Part shown: positions 1-10,804 of the stretch, one piece after another
Layout of the letters: every line of letters starts with the position of its first letter
Position numbering within the stretch: position 1 is the first letter of the stretch
DNA from: Hexactinellida sp. DTS-2022
Taxonomy: Eukaryota; Porifera; Hexactinellida
Assembly (NCBI GenBank): GCA_028753945.1
Contig: JAPNXP010000001.1
Span: 5,632,501 to 5,696,500 of the forward strand
DNA length: 64,000 nt
Direction: 5' to 3'
Notes under the pieces: generated by a model
What the model was told of the DNA's origin: nothing
What the model saw: only the letters and a program-made list of their open reading frames with translations
The model's database searches: none
Made by a program: the position numbers and the translations under genes

Positions 1-357
1 CTCAGAGATGATACAAGATAGAAACAAACTTTCAATTTATCAATTGGTCCTTATGCCACGTAGCACCTATACAAGTGGGTCTTGACACCTTGAGGTGATG
101 ATGACATCGTAAAAAAAATGTATTTTTACAATTTTGTGAATTAAATAATTCGCATGGGTTGGTTGGAGTTGGATGAATACCCAACACGCACCTAAAAATG
201 CTGACTCAGCACATATTATATTCTACTGAAACTTGAATATCTCTCAAATGAAGTGAGAAAGATGGAAACTTCTACCACTCTAAGGGTCGTAGCCTTCTGA
301 AACACCTTTCTGAAATAATTTAACACCTTTATAGTGATGATGACTTGGCGAAAAAAA
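1..357. repeat. Foldback-repeat arm (family F1), window edge
   Basis: Non-coding AT-rich arm. Its reverse complement recurs at 60893-61250 and 62252-62640, so the two ends of the window carry related arms in opposite orientation. It leads directly into the first copy of the palindromic hairpin module. No gene is visible here. Confidence 0.6.
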
Positions 358-474
358 ATCCAAAATTGCAGCCTGTACCGACAGCATGTTCCATTGGAGG
401 CACTATCAATAAACCACCTACAAAATATAGTGCTACCAAAGGAACATGCGTCGGCACAGGCTGCAATTTTGGAT
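358..474. repeat. F1 hairpin module, copy 1
   Basis: A palindrome of about 117 bp whose two arms read ATCCAAAATTGCAGCC and GGCTGCAATTTTGGAT at the outer ends. Further in are GCATGTTCC and GGAACATGC, around a short AT-rich loop with TTTTGGTGG-type sequence. The same module occurs at 851, 12451, 14032, 16436, 50258, 60367 and 62137, with a half copy at 49498. Confidence 0.85.
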
Positions 475-850
475 TATTTTTACTTGTAATTATTATATTG
501 ATTTAACTTGTCCAATCCTACTCTATTGATTCAACTTGCGATAATTAAATTGATTCAACTTATAAATTCCAGCTGGCTTCTATTTAATTGTAGTATTACT
601 ATACAATGGATTAAATAAAATATAATAGTATAAGTAATTTGTTGACTAAACTCAATTCACCGTGGATAACATTGCTAAAATAACTAACTAATAATATAAT
701 TTATTATCAATACATAATGAGTGAATGGCATTAAACTCTAGATGGTTTATGATAGAAACAAACTTCAAATTTATCTACCGTTCCTTGTGACTCAGACCAA
801 ATAAAAAATGCTTCTTCACACCTTGGGCGTTGATGACTTGGCGAAAAAAA
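475..850. repeat. F1 arm between hairpins
   Basis: Non-coding. Contains the recurring stretch around ACTATACAATGGATTAAAT and the GGATAACATTGCTAAAAT stretch, both also found near 16220-16290 (diverged), 47600-47685, 48760-48790 and 50020-50100. No gene seen. Confidence 0.55.
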
Positions 851-966
851 ATCCAAAATTTCAGCCTGCGCCGACAGCATTTTCCTTTGGAGGCACTATC
901 AATGAACAACACAAAAATATAGTGCCACCAAAGGAACATGCGTCGGCACAGGCTGAAATTTTGGAT
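851..966. repeat. F1 hairpin module, copy 2
   Basis: Second copy of the palindromic module, with TTTCAGCC replacing TTGCAGCC in both arms. The matched change on both sides suggests the two arms are kept equal to each other within a copy. Confidence 0.85.
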
Positions 967-1456
967 TTTTATTATTAGTCCGTCTCCTCTCCACAGATTA
1001 GAGTATTATTAACTAAGAGCCCAAATTTTCACGATATGTGTCTCATGGGTTACAGATGTGCACCTGGGGTCACGATTTTTGATTACATTTTTTTGGACAC
1101 ATTTGACACCTATTCAATGTTAGAAAAGGAACAATAAATAGTGCGCGAAAATTAAATTTATATGCATTCGATAGAGAATTAAATTCTACACCTTTTCACA
1201 GTGCACGAATTTTCAAATTGCGCTTCGTTTGTGCCACAATTGAGTTGCAAAATCCCTTTGTTTACTAACACTTCAGTTCAATTGAAAGTGTTAAATCTAA
1301 TTCTATTGTTTCAACTTGTGATACTTATATTGATTCCACTTGTGAGATCGAGTAGGCTTCTATTTTCTAATTGAAAACTAAGATTTTACATTCCATAACA
1401 ACGACAGATTATGTGATTATATTTACTTCTGCGATAATATTCTTGCACAATGGATA
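967..1456. repeat. F1 arm
   Basis: Non-coding. 990-1110 matches the reverse complement of about 61980-62110, while 1290-1450 matches 61475-61640 in direct orientation, so the arm is a mosaic. No gene seen. Confidence 0.5.
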
Positions 1457-1530
1457 TGTTGCAGTCCAAACGCGTTTCGACTAGTTGGAACGCGTTTCGA
1501 CTGCTTTTCTAGTGCAAATGCGTTTCCAAT
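1457..1530. repeat. TGTTGCAG-type (Ginger-like) terminal fragment
   Basis: Starts with TGTTGCAG and then carries repeated AACGCGTTTC units, like the ends of the Ginger-like element at 27316-32270. No matching second end was found nearby, so it is probably a solitary or rearranged end. Confidence 0.5.
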
Positions 1531-1687
1531 CTTAATTGTTTATCATGGGTATTTATTAAGTCAACTGTAAATAAATTGAATATCTAATTAGCTTAATTAA
1601 TTATGAAATATTTAATATTATTAATTTAATTATTTCATAAAGGAATCCAACTTAGATTGTTTACAATTTTGTGTGAATACTTGAATA

Positions 1688-1884
1688 CAGGAGTTTTTTT
1701 AAGGTCGATCTTGGTGCTCAATTTGCACCAAGATTTTTGTAATTATATCACGATTTGTGTCGGCAGCGGCCTCTGCAGTGTTGAGTTACACCACGATTAA
1801 GGGTTGGCCGCAGCCGCTGCAGTTTTGAGTTACACTAAGGTCGCGCTGAGTTGCACCAAGGTCTGAACCTTAAAAAACACCCTG
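1688..1884. mobile_element. hAT MITE, family H1, copy 1
   Basis: A 197-bp non-autonomous element. Its inverted ends read CAGGAGTTTTTTTAAGG and CCTTAAAAAACACCCTG. It is flanked by near-identical 8-bp duplications, CTTGAATA (1680-1687) and CTTGATTA (1885-1892). The same family is at 21858-22055 with its own duplication, which confirms the boundaries. Confidence 0.85.
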
Positions 1885-1892
1885 CTTGATTA

Positions 1893-2345
1893 GCCTTTTG
1901 ATTTATCTTGTCTACAAGAGATGCGATTACATTATATTCCTCTGTCATAGATTGCTCTTTTAAGAAATATTGATATTTTGGACTCAAGACAAAGCATCTC
2001 CAATGAAGCTTTCTCAATTTCTGGCGGTTGGATTGTTTCTTCTTCATCAGAGCTAAAATTCTCCAGAATGCGTGATTCCCAATCTCCTTCTAAATTATCC
2101 GTAATTGGAATTCTTCATCAATGCAAGCATATACCAGGGGATCTATAAAGATATTATCGCAGTTATTTCGGTTCGTGGCTATTTTGAGCAATTCACCAAT
2201 CGTTTCAATGTCTTTTTCTTCTTCATCATTATGTACTGAGCTGCGTCATTCTGATAGAATCTTAGCCCACATCTTGAAAAACACTGATAGAATCTTAGCC
2301 CACATCTTGAAAAACACTTTAAGATTTCCTGTCATTGCATTATAG
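1893..2345 (-). pseudogene. Unidentified decayed coding sequence
   Basis: The minus strand holds short open stretches in more than one frame, acidic and lysine-rich, broken by stops and frameshifts. One runs 2047 back into the neighbouring MITE. A 33-bp tandem duplication (about 2251-2317) sits inside it. I do not recognise the family. The position next to a MULE relic suggests a transposon origin. Confidence 0.25.
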
Positions 2346-2599
2346 GGGTCACATGACCATGTTTTGGAGGGAGGGTATTCCTTGACAATGCTGGAATGTG
2401 ACACATTCCATTCTCAAATATTGTTTCTACCCTATCGAGTGACCCCTCTTTCTTCGCCGCACAGTCATTCGAGTCTTAAAATTAAGTTAAAATTAAAAAT
2501 ATTAAAATTTAGTGATGTCTCCATATCCATATCTTCTTATAATATATTTATCTATGTCTGTGACAATTTTCATGCTTGTATCAAAAATTGAACAATTCA

Positions 2600-3113
2600 C
2601 GCCAATATGGCTGTTATGCTGCCCCACTATCACTTCACATATCTCCAGAAGAACTTTCTATCTTTGAATTAAGCATATCTACAAATAATGGAGCCGAAAG
2701 CTACCACTCCAAACTCAAAGCTAGAATTCGGACTTCTCATCCTAGAATATGGTCATTTTTGTACAACTAAACGATATCATTATAGATACAGACAATGACA
2801 TTTTTTACAGGCCATGAGCGACACAATTGGTTGCAAGAAATTTAAGCAAATTGCTCTGAGTGACTCAGAAGATAATGAAGATGAACTGGAAGATAATTTA
2901 ATCAACATGGGAGGAAGTCATTTCATCGTATGCCTTGGTCCACGGATATTAACATGGCTCTTGATGCCCTGCAGTCATGCAACATTTTGTACTGATTGCA
3001 GCCAACAACTAATAGATCTGGGACAGTCCTGCCCCATATGTCGCAGTAACATAGATGAAAGGTTACATATCTATCTTCATCAGAAGCGTTCCCCTACAGT
3101 ACAATTCATTTGA
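2600..3113 (+). pseudogene. MULE transposase C-terminus with RING finger (relic)
   Basis: Remains of a Mutator-like transposase C-terminus. The reading frame ending at 2770 contains NNGAESYHSKLK, a motif typical of the C-terminal part of FLYWCH/MULE transposases. The next frame, 2814-3113 (99 aa), ends in a partial RING finger with the spacing CSHATFC, then TDC, then CPIC. It lacks the first RING cysteine pair, so a working zinc fold is unlikely. A frame change lies between the two pieces. Such MULE proteins with a terminal RING are known from invertebrate genomes. The upstream catalytic region is missing here. Confidence 0.55.
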
Positions 3114-3124
3114 ATCTTCTAAAA

Positions 3125-4690
3125 GCATGTCTTGTGTTGTCCCATGCTGCAAGTATAATTATAAAAGCCAAGATTAATCTACCTCCGCTCTTCATTTCCA
3201 AGAGACCCGAAGTTACTTGAAGAATGGTTCAGGGCAATTCCACGGCCACGGAAGGACTATGAAACCAACAAGCAGATGAGGGTAAGTATCTATAATTTCC
3301 ATTTATTGATTGCCATATTTCCATTAGTTTCTTTAGGTATGCATTCGTCATTTCAAAGAAGATGACATCGAAAGGACCATATCCTACAATGACTGGGTTC
3401 GTACTGTTACAGTTTCCTGAGAGAGACTAGCTCTGAAGAAGACAGCAGTACCCAGCATTTTTCCCAACTGTCCTTCCTGTATTTCTGAATTCAATTCCAA
3501 GCCAAAGAGACTATCCCTAGATGCAGTGATGTTTTTTTTTGGGGGGGGCTCGGGGGGGCGCCCCCCCCCACTTATTTCGCTAGGGGGTCGCTTTTATCCC
3601 AGGGGGGGGCGCTCCTTCCTATCAGTTATCTATAGATTCATTATTGGGGGCCGTTTTCACCTATGTTTTCTAAGAAAATGCTAAATTTGAAAAGGGAGCG
3701 CCCCCCACTTCTTTTTTTGGCAAAACACCACTGCCTAGATGACAAAGAACGACTCCTGATGGAATCTGCATACTCCAAGAGCATAACTGATAACGAAGAA
3801 ACGGTTGTTAAGTTCCTAGTTAATTCATATTCTGATCTTCTTTCTAAGCTAAATTTAATTGACCTACCAAACGGCTGTATAACTAATGTGTCTAATAGCA
3901 CCCCTTTATTTTTTTAAATCGTTATTTTAGAAACCGGACCTTTCATCGACCGATCTGTATTAGTTAACGATGATTTGTACATCAAAGCATTTGATAATAA
4001 AAACGTCACCATTCCGATCTCGCGAATTTTTATTAATGACACTCGCCAAGTTGACATCATCCTCGATGAAGTAGATACATTTTCACTCTTACTTCAAACT
4101 ATTAACTCTCAAACTGAATTTTCTATTAACAACCATATAAAACTTGCTATCCATGAACTCGAAAGTGCAATTAAGCTTGTTGATGGTTGACTCGATAGAC
4201 CTAGATGATTTATATTGCAGTAGCGAATCTCTGAGTATTTCATTCCACTTTTTAGTTGGGCAACTGAGAAATTCGATAAATGCTAAAAGTCGTCGACGAT
4301 ATAATATTTTAACTCAATTATTTTCACTAAAAATTCATGGAATATCACCTGCTTTTTACCGACTTATTCAATCATCCAATTGCTTAATCTTCCCTCACGA
4401 GAGAAATTTTATTGGTATAAAAAACACTGTGGGTATTGAAGGTTATTACTTTCAAATTCTAAAGGAAATATCTTCAAAATTTTGCCATAGGGAACGCCAT
4501 GTGATACTTCAAATGGACTAATTTCACATCCGTAGTGATGCTTCTTATAAAGGAGATAAAGTTTTGTGCGCCATCGACAACCCTAGCGACCCACCCACAA
4601 CTGTGTTTTCAATGATGATTTCCAGTCTTATGAAAAGGTTTTCCACCATTGTTCGTCTGATTCCGTTAGGGTCTTCCTCCGCGGCTGGAA
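3125..4690 (+). pseudogene. Broken P-element transposase, 5' part
   Basis: A decayed paralogue of the intact P transposase at 23465-26532. It begins with a THAP-like start (ATG at 3129 encoding MSCVVPC). A GT-AG intron sits at the equivalent place, near 3281-3337. The copy goes on to the region around the first catalytic aspartate: near 4510 LQMD is followed by a stop codon where the intact copy has glutamate. Frame changes and stops separate the open pieces at 3663-3917, 3975-4190 and 4144-4521. A hAT MITE splits it at 3524-3733. Homology ends abruptly near 4690, and the rest of the gene continues in inverted orientation at 5921-6530. Confidence 0.8.
3524..3733. mobile_element. hAT MITE inside the P relic
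   Basis: A 210-bp insert with an exact 8-bp target duplication CCTAGATG (3516-3523 and 3734-3741). The ends read CAGTGATGTTTTTTTTTGG and GGCAAAACACCACTG. The interior has long G and C runs. It disrupts the P relic and so is younger than that copy. Confidence 0.85.
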
Positions 4691-5016
4691 TTGTCAAATA
4701 TAGAATACATAGACCCTTGTTAGGTCTTATTAAATACATAACAATCACTATAAATTTGTTATTGACGTTTATTGTAAATACAATACTAGCGAGAAATACA
4801 AAACAATTACTACCACCAATTATAGGATAAATTCCTTCCTTTTAATATAGTGTGGGACAAATTCCTACATATTTGTAGGACAAATTCCAGCTACCCTTGA
4901 CGATATAGCCGAAATGATGTTTCGCAGGGGGGCTTTTTATTGAAGGGTAGGGGTCCACGGGTACTGAGGGTCTCGGTAGGGGGGCCACGGACCATTAAAG
5001 GTTGAGAACCACTGTT
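4691..5016. other. Non-coding spacer with a degenerate hAT end
   Basis: No gene recognised. The last part ends in GGTTGAGAACCACTG, the usual right end of a hAT element, but no matching left end was found. Confidence 0.35.
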
Positions 5017-5024
5017 CTAATGGG

Positions 5025-5912
5025 CAGGGGCGTAGCCAGGGTTTTGGTTTGGGGGGTCCTCAGGGACGTTGCCAGGATTTTTCACCTAGGGGGGCACAGA
5101 AATTTCCAGGAAGGGCAAACATTATATTGGTGTTAAATCTAGCAATTGATGTTACCAAAACTATGCGATAAAGATGAAGCTTTCTAGTATAATGTCCTGC
5201 AAAGTATGCAAATGTTTTGGTTAGTGTAATTCGTTTCAATATAAGTGTAGATTTACATATTAGACGAGCGAGCGAAGCGAGCGAGAAAATTTTTTGATGT
5301 GTCTAGGGATCTTGACCAATGTACAGGGGAAAATTGGAGCCTCGTACAGGTATATGACTCAAATGGATTGGAAAATGTGAACTGATTAAATTGAATTCAA
5401 TAGCATCAATTAATCAGAGAATTAAATAGTTCAATATATTTTAACAGGGGGGGCATTGCCCCGGGGCGAGATTTTCTACCAGGGGGGGGGGATTGCCCCC
5501 TATGCATCCCCCCGTGGCGACGTCCCTGGGGGCCCTGAGCGAGTAAAGCGAGCCAATAAGGGGGTCTGGGGGCATCGTCCCCATCGAATTAAAAAAATTA
5601 CTTTAACAAAAGACCGATTTGCGGTACGGGAAATTCTATCGCAGTAATCTCTAACCATTAACAAAAAAACCCCACAAAATAACATTTCCATAAACCTAGT
5701 AGGGTATCGCTTGGCCTATTTTTATGTTTATTCAACAGCTATATGTAATTTAATTTACAAAATTAAAATTGATTGTCCCTATGTATGTTTTTTTGAGGTA
5801 CTTTTGAAACATGAGTAGTCCTCTGTTTTTTATTGCTAATGAAAAAAATCTGTCTGACAGATTGGGGGGGATCTAGGACCCCAGGACCCCCCCCCCCCTC
5901 CCTACGCCACTG
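5025..5912. mobile_element. hAT MITE, family H2
   Basis: An 888-bp element flanked by the exact 8-bp duplication CTAATGGG (5017-5024 and 5913-5920). Ends are CAGGGGCGTAGCCAGG and CCTCCCTACGCCACTG. The interior has a striking GAGCGAGCGAAGCGAGCGAG motif and many G-rich runs. An inverted partial copy lies at 32340-32645. Short frames inside are not convincing as genes. Confidence 0.9.
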
Positions 5913-5920
5913 CTAATGGG

Positions 5921-6530
5921 TCATTTTGTATTCGAGACGACAGCAAATATTCAAAACCGCATTCATGGGTCAATCTTTGTACTAAGAAAGGGAGGGCAAC
6001 ACAAGTATGTCTAAAACTATTGAATGTTTGCGGTGTAAGCTTCCCTCTAGACTTGGGAAGTAATTTCCAACAATCCAGCCATTTAACTACATGGTCCAAA
6101 AAGGATAATCTCAGATCGTTCAAGCGAAGCGGATCAAAATTTGGATTGTTGAAGCGAATATCTTTTTCCGACCCAATTAACATTGAAAATGTTCCAGATT
6201 TTATTTATCAAATGTATATATGAATTTGACGATATGGCGATTTTCATTTGTTGTATTTTCATTATAGAAACTAGAGAGCCCGCTTCTGTTGATTCATGAA
6301 AGATATTAAGAGCTACATTTTGTCGCTCTAAATGAAATGGCCAACATGCTTTTGATGTTAGTTTGGGGGCTCTCTTAATTATGGAAAATTTGTCAGCTTT
6401 AAATAAGGTTCTGAGGTCGTCAAATGCTGCAAAGCATATTGGAGGGTAATTTGACTTAGTCAATACCCTCGGACCCAAAATAATATTAGCAACAGGTTTA
6501 GTAACTTTAAGCTGAGTAGATGGTATGATT
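5921..6530 (-). pseudogene. Broken P-element transposase, inverted 3' part
   Basis: On the minus strand this matches the middle-to-late part of the intact P transposase (about 25190-25770), including FKRAPKLTSKACWP-like and LPLL/LPFLVQRL-like segments. It ends just before the third catalytic glutamate: the intact QNDPLEHHF is QNDPLA here. It is inverted relative to the 5' piece at 3125-4690, and the stretch between, including the second catalytic aspartate, is missing. So this copy has a deletion plus an inversion. Several frame changes make it non-functional. Confidence 0.8.
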
Positions 6531-6762
6531 ACTGGTAGTTACTTTCTATAATTGACCTTTGTCTCTTGTTATGGTTAGAAATTCCTTAATATTTTGACCT
6601 TTCTATTAATATGGATTCAATTTATTTTTATAAAGAGTTTACAACGAAATTCTTTATTCTGCTTGAGATTATGTTTCTATAGTATTACTAACTATTCCAG
6701 TTGAGGTTACTCGATTTCGAATTAAGTGAATTTTCAGGGTTTTCGAAATGTGACAATGACGG

Positions 6763-6927
6763 CAGGGCCGGCGGAAGAGGGGCGGTTGGGGCGGCCTGGG
6801 CCGCCCAACTTTTTCTGTGTTTTGTGGACTCTGAAATTTCCCGGGAGTGTTTTTTGACTCTGCAATCCTAACAATTATCATCATAATACAAGGCCGCCCC
6901 ACCTCTCACGAGCTTCTGCCGGCCCTG
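6763..6927. mobile_element. Short MITE with CAGGGCCGGC ends
   Basis: About 165 bp, with inverted ends CAGGGCCGGCGGAAG and CTTCTGCCGGCCCTG. TGACG flanks both sides (6757-6761, 6928-6932), suggesting a 5-bp duplication. GC-rich ends and an AT-rich middle; no gene. Confidence 0.65.
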
Positions 6928-7501
6928 TGACGTTATGACTTGTCGATGTTAGAAATTTTGAGTGGAAACCTCAACTTGTTGGCGGGTGCCAAAAGTTACC
7001 CCTATATGCCAAATGGAAACCGTCCAGTTTCTTCAATCAACTCGGAACATACAAATATATACACACATATATACATATTACATACATATATACCATACAT
7101 ATATTCCCAACCTGAGGTGCATGAGCCCCTTAGGGGTGCACGGCCACGGGACAAGGAGTGGAGTGAATATTGAGCATTTTAAAATAAAGTTTTTAAAATA
7201 TATAGTTATAATCTACAAGTTAAATTCTGATTACTCGACTATATTGATCTATTACTGTTGTTTTCTGTAAGTTACCCGACGCTTTTTCAAAGAGGGCTTG
7301 GTCCGTACTGGTCCATTTGCCACAACCTACCTTTGGGCATTCGCCCCCCCCCCCCAATATTGGTGCACCTCAGAATTTTATCCTCCCTAAATCAGCAAAA
7401 TATTGTTGTCATAAATTATTAGTAATACTCAATTATATTTGAAAATCCTCTTCACCCCAGAAAATTTTCTCGCTCGCTGCGCTCCTCGTCTATAAATCCA
7501 T
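6928..7501. other. Non-coding region with TA-rich microsatellite
   Basis: Contains an ACATATATAC-rich simple repeat at about 7045-7110, followed by fragments of G/C-run MITEs near 7330-7360 and a CTCGCTCGCTGCGCTC motif near 7470. No gene seen. Confidence 0.4.
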
Positions 7502-7861
7502 GTATACCATACCTGCCAACCGTACAGGGATTCCCTGTACAATACAGGGATTTTGACCATTTTGGCTGGAACGTACAGGGATTTTTATATTTGTACAGGC
7601 ATTTTTAGCTAGGGAATAATTATTTATTGTGAGTTTATTCATACCTAAATATGTCGACACCATCTAAATATAGCATTTGTTTTGTGTAAATAATCTGTTC
7701 TTATATGAGCATACAGTGATTTCCTGTACAGTCTATCTAAACTAATGTTTTCACCTTTACAAGAAGATTTTTGGGGGTGTCAGGGATTTTGGCCAATGTA
7801 CAGGGGGAATAGGTGCCTCGTACAGGGATATGTCTTAAATAGGTTGGCAGGTATGGTATAC
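7502..7861. mobile_element. MITE with ACCTGCCAACC ends
   Basis: About 360 bp with 20-bp inverted ends: GTATACCATACCTGCCAACC on the left and its reverse complement on the right. The interior repeats TACAGGGATT-type units. The duplicated target is unclear because the flank itself is palindromic. Confidence 0.7.
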
Positions 7862-8174
7862 TTAAATTAAACTTGTGATATTATTACATGCTGACGCTTT
7901 TCTTCGTAATGAGACCATATGATGTTCTCCCCCCATCCTGTTTTTATAATCGATGCCCTTGTCAATAGAATCCTTCAGACTTAGGTATGTCCTGGGGGTG
8001 CACCACCAAATTTTCGGGTATCAGAGTTTTCAGGAGTTAAAAAAGGTTGGGAACCACTGATATATAAACACAGGTTTGTGTTTTAAAATAGTATAGATAT
8101 ATATATGATAAGCGAAAAAGAATAAATTAAGAGTTGAAAGTTCAAAATGTTTCAAAACTATTAATATACATGTA

Positions 8175-8345
8175 TAGTCGAAATTGGGGTTTTTTGCCAC
8201 GGGTTTTTTTGTCTTATCGGGTTATTTTGCCTCCTTGCTTCTCCTTGTTTCTTCATAACCTCATAGAACTGTACATTGTTAAATACGGGTTTTTTTGCCT
8301 CATTTTCCATGCATTTAGGGGGGCAAAAAAACCCAGTTTCGACTG
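8175..8345. mobile_element. pogo-like MITE
   Basis: About 171 bp with inverted ends TAGTCGAAATTGGGG and CCCAGTTTCGACTG, flanked by TA on both sides. This is the usual signature of pogo/Tc1-type elements. It lies about 200 bp upstream of the NTMT1 start. Confidence 0.6.
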
Positions 8346-8364
8346 TATAGCAAATTGTTGGCCT

Positions 8365-8540
8365 ATTAATTGCGGCCAATGCTTACTGAACCTAATGTAA
8401 TCCGCGGTGGACACGTGCGATGCGTATTGAAAGTAATGCGCATGTACATTGGGTCCGCCTGCCCCCCCCCCCAAGAGTTCCCCGGCCCCCTCCCGGAAAA
8501 TCGTGGCACTGTTGATCTGTTTTGACATATCTATTTGAAG
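8365..8540 (+). promoter_or_regulatory. Putative NTMT1 promoter region
   Basis: Between the MITE and the gene is a locally GC-richer stretch with a CCAAT box (GGCCAATG, about 8372), an E-box CACGTG (8412-8417) and a TGCGCATG motif resembling an NRF1 half-site (8437-8444). A C-run and GC-rich segment follow. It ends in a 3' splice-site-like ATCTATTTGAAG at 8529-8540, just before the start codon. Promoter function is inferred from motifs only. Confidence 0.35.
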
Positions 8541-8542
8541 CT

Positions 8543-9262
8543 ATGGCTAGTATAAAGGATTCTAGTGTGAATGGAGTGAATTCTTCCACTGCTGAGTTTC
8601 TAGGAGCTGAATTCTACGAGAAGGCAAACAGTTACTGGTCCGAAATACCAGCCACGGTAGATGGAATGCTGGGGGGATTCTCTCACTTGTCAGACAATGA
8701 CGTTTCTGAGTCCAGGGATACAATAAAAGAATTCTTTGAGGGTCGTACAGCTCGAGTGTCTCCAGGCATTGCACTGGACTGCGGGGCGGGTATCGGGCGG
8801 GTTTCAAAGAGACTTCTGTTGCAGATATTCAAGCAGGTAGAGCTGGTGGAACAGAACCCTCTCTTCCTAAAGAAAGCCAAATCTTACCTCAAGCCGTACA
8901 AGGACCGTGTACTCGCATACCACGCAATGGGACTACAGGATTTCTATCCAGAGGCCGACAGGTACTCTATTATCTGGTGCCAGTGGGTGCTTGCACACCT
9001 CAATGACAAAGACCTTTTGGAATTCCTAGAAAGAAGTAAGGCAGCACTGAAACAGGGAGGCCTGATTGTGGTGAAAGAGAATGTAGTGCATGAGCGAGAA
9101 GAGAGAACATTCCACGCAGACGATAGCAGTGAAACGCGATCTGGCAAAGTATTTAAAGAAATATTCCAAAGAGCGGGACTACATATTCTGAAAGAGGATC
9201 AACAGAAGAACTTTCCCTTTGGAATGTTGGAGGTTCGAACTTTTGTACTAGCCTTTGATTGA
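8543..9262 (+). CDS. NTMT1: N-terminal Xaa-Pro-Lys N-methyltransferase 1
   Basis: Encodes a 239-aa S-adenosylmethionine-dependent methyltransferase. It adds methyl groups to the alpha-amino group of proteins that expose an X-Pro-Lys N-terminus after removal of methionine; known substrates of the family include RCC1 and ribosomal proteins. The sequence shows the N-terminal helix with YWSEIPATVDGMLGG, the SAM-binding LDCGAGIGR (residues 78-86), and WCQWVLAHL with the catalytic-region histidine (H152). Also present are VVKEN and an ADDSSETR segment matching the family's substrate-site Asn and Asp. Its length is close to the 223 aa of human NTMT1. I chose the ATG at 8543 because the frame's upstream extension lacks ATG and an AG acceptor lies 2 bp before it. 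The frame is single-exon and ends at a TGA. It is flanked by transposons and is not in an obvious operon. Confidence 0.93.
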   Translation: MASIKDSSVNGVNSSTAEFLGAEFYEKANSYWSEIPATVDGMLGGFSHLSDNDVSESRDTIKEFFEGRTARVSPGIALDCGAGIGRVSKRLLLQIFKQVELVEQNPLFLKKAKSYLKPYKDRVLAYHAMGLQDFYPEADRYSIIWCQWVLAHLNDKDLLEFLERSKAALKQGGLIVVKENVVHEREERTFHADDSSETRSGKVFKEIFQRAGLHILKEDQQKNFPFGMLEVRTFVLAFD

Positions 9263-9387
9263 TCATTGTATGTATGCAAACAAGTTCTCTGTTATTCTAT
9301 TTATTTTAATATTTAAATTATACTCTAATTTGTAATCATACTAACAACACTGAGACATTTGAATGAAATAGGTACATCTTAAGGTGA

Positions 9388-9452
9388 CACATTCATTGAT
9401 AATACATTTTCTAGGCCTAACTTCAATATTTTTTGAGATAATGAGTGTATTA
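9388..9452. repeat. Foldback family F2, truncated left arm
   Basis: Matches, inverted, the inner end of the arm at 10109-10648 (motif ATTCATTGATAATACATTTT). A hAT element split this foldback copy between 9460 and 10109. Confidence 0.7.
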
Positions 9453-9460
9453 CCATATAG

Positions 9461-10100
9461 CAGTGTTCCGCAACCTTTTTCAATCTCGAGGCCAATTTTC
9501 TATAGCCCACAGCAGTGCCGGCCACAAAGAAATTCGAAAAAATTCCCTAGTGTATCACTTATTTTGGTGGTTTATGTAGTAGTATAGTATACTACATGTT
9601 TTATTGTTCAAAAAGGTGGATAACCCTAATTAACAAATTACGTATAATATAATCATAGTTTATTAATTAAATGTCAACGCCCAAATTGGTAGACTAGGCT
9701 CTGAATAGTGACGAAATATTTAATGTAAATTCAAAGGCTTGTCACGGAAATTTTGGTACCCTTGGAAAATTGGTCCATCTGAGTAATGTTAATTTAGTTA
9801 CTCAATAATTAATTATGCTGAATCAACTTGATGGAATATAAGATTTGGGAGACTCAAGATCTGATACAAGACGTATCCGGTAGTAAATGTATGTAACTCG
9901 AAAATTGATCCCCCAAAAAATGATCCCTCCAAGGTTTTCGTATGAAAAATGGTCCTAGGAACATTTTAATATGCAATATTGCATGGAACTTTAAATCCAT
10001 AAGATATTCTATAAAACAATTATTGTCTGAAATTCTGCCGGCCGCAAAAAGTTATTTGCCGGCCGCATGCGGCCGGCAAATGAGGGGTTGCGAAACACAG
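9461..10100. mobile_element. hAT element (non-autonomous) splitting F2 copy
   Basis: 640 bp with an exact 8-bp duplication CCATATAG (9453-9460, 10101-10108). Ends are CAGTGTTCCGCAACC and GGTTGCGAAACACAG. A GC-rich palindrome near 10035-10080 contains GCCGGCCGCATGCGGCCGGC. No transposase frame is visible. Confidence 0.9.
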
Positions 10101-10108
10101 CCATATAG

Positions 10109-10648
10109 GGAATTAAGTACTAATAACCTCATTATCTCAAAAATATTGAAGTTAGGCATAGAAAATGTATTATCAATGAATGGGAAGTTACCAATTGCGG
10201 ATAGATCAGTATTAGCATAGTTTACATAATATTGATAGTTTTTGAGTTATGACTCATTTTAGGAAATATACATTTCCCTGGCAACCGAGGAATGTGTCAA
10301 CATTCCATTTATAATTTCGATATATTTCATTCAAATAGTTATGGACATCCTCATGTTCAAATTTTGAACATTTATAACGCGTTTAACTATGTTAAAAGCA
10401 GGCTATAAAAACACGATAATTCCCACGAAAAATAGCGATTACGTAATCAAATGGTGATATATCACAATTCTAAAGGGTGTCATGTATGCCTTGATATCAT
10501 GTTCCTAACTTCCTATACAATTATAATGCATTTCTCAGGTCTGTCATTACTAGCTAATGAGATAAAGATATGTCAGCTAATAATCAATGGCCTTTAAGTA
10601 ATCCATGGTTCCGAGTAGTAGTAAGGCCTTATATAACGAAGGTCACGA
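10109..10648. repeat. Foldback family F2, right arm
   Basis: A 540-bp arm ending in CGAAGGTCACG, the same terminus as the complete palindromic copy at 31068-32134. Related arms lie at 34497-35240 and 45690-46560. Non-coding. Confidence 0.8.
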
Positions 10649-10804
10649 CGTAGATAATTAACCAACAAAATACAAAGGTTTATCTTATATACGTATTTAA
10701 ACTCGATGATTTTTTTGTCCGGAATTGATTAAGGAACTGGTGAGAGCTACATACTTGAAATTTGCATCGGTGTTGGAAATACCCATCTATAAACAACTTA
10801 GAAT

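Noticed and set aside
3535..3640. G/C homopolymer runs as assembly error
   Set aside because: Some run lengths may be wrong, but the runs lie inside a MITE with perfect 8-bp duplications, so the insert itself is real.
7045..7110. Frames through the ACATATATAC repeat
   Set aside because: Simple-sequence translation; no gene.
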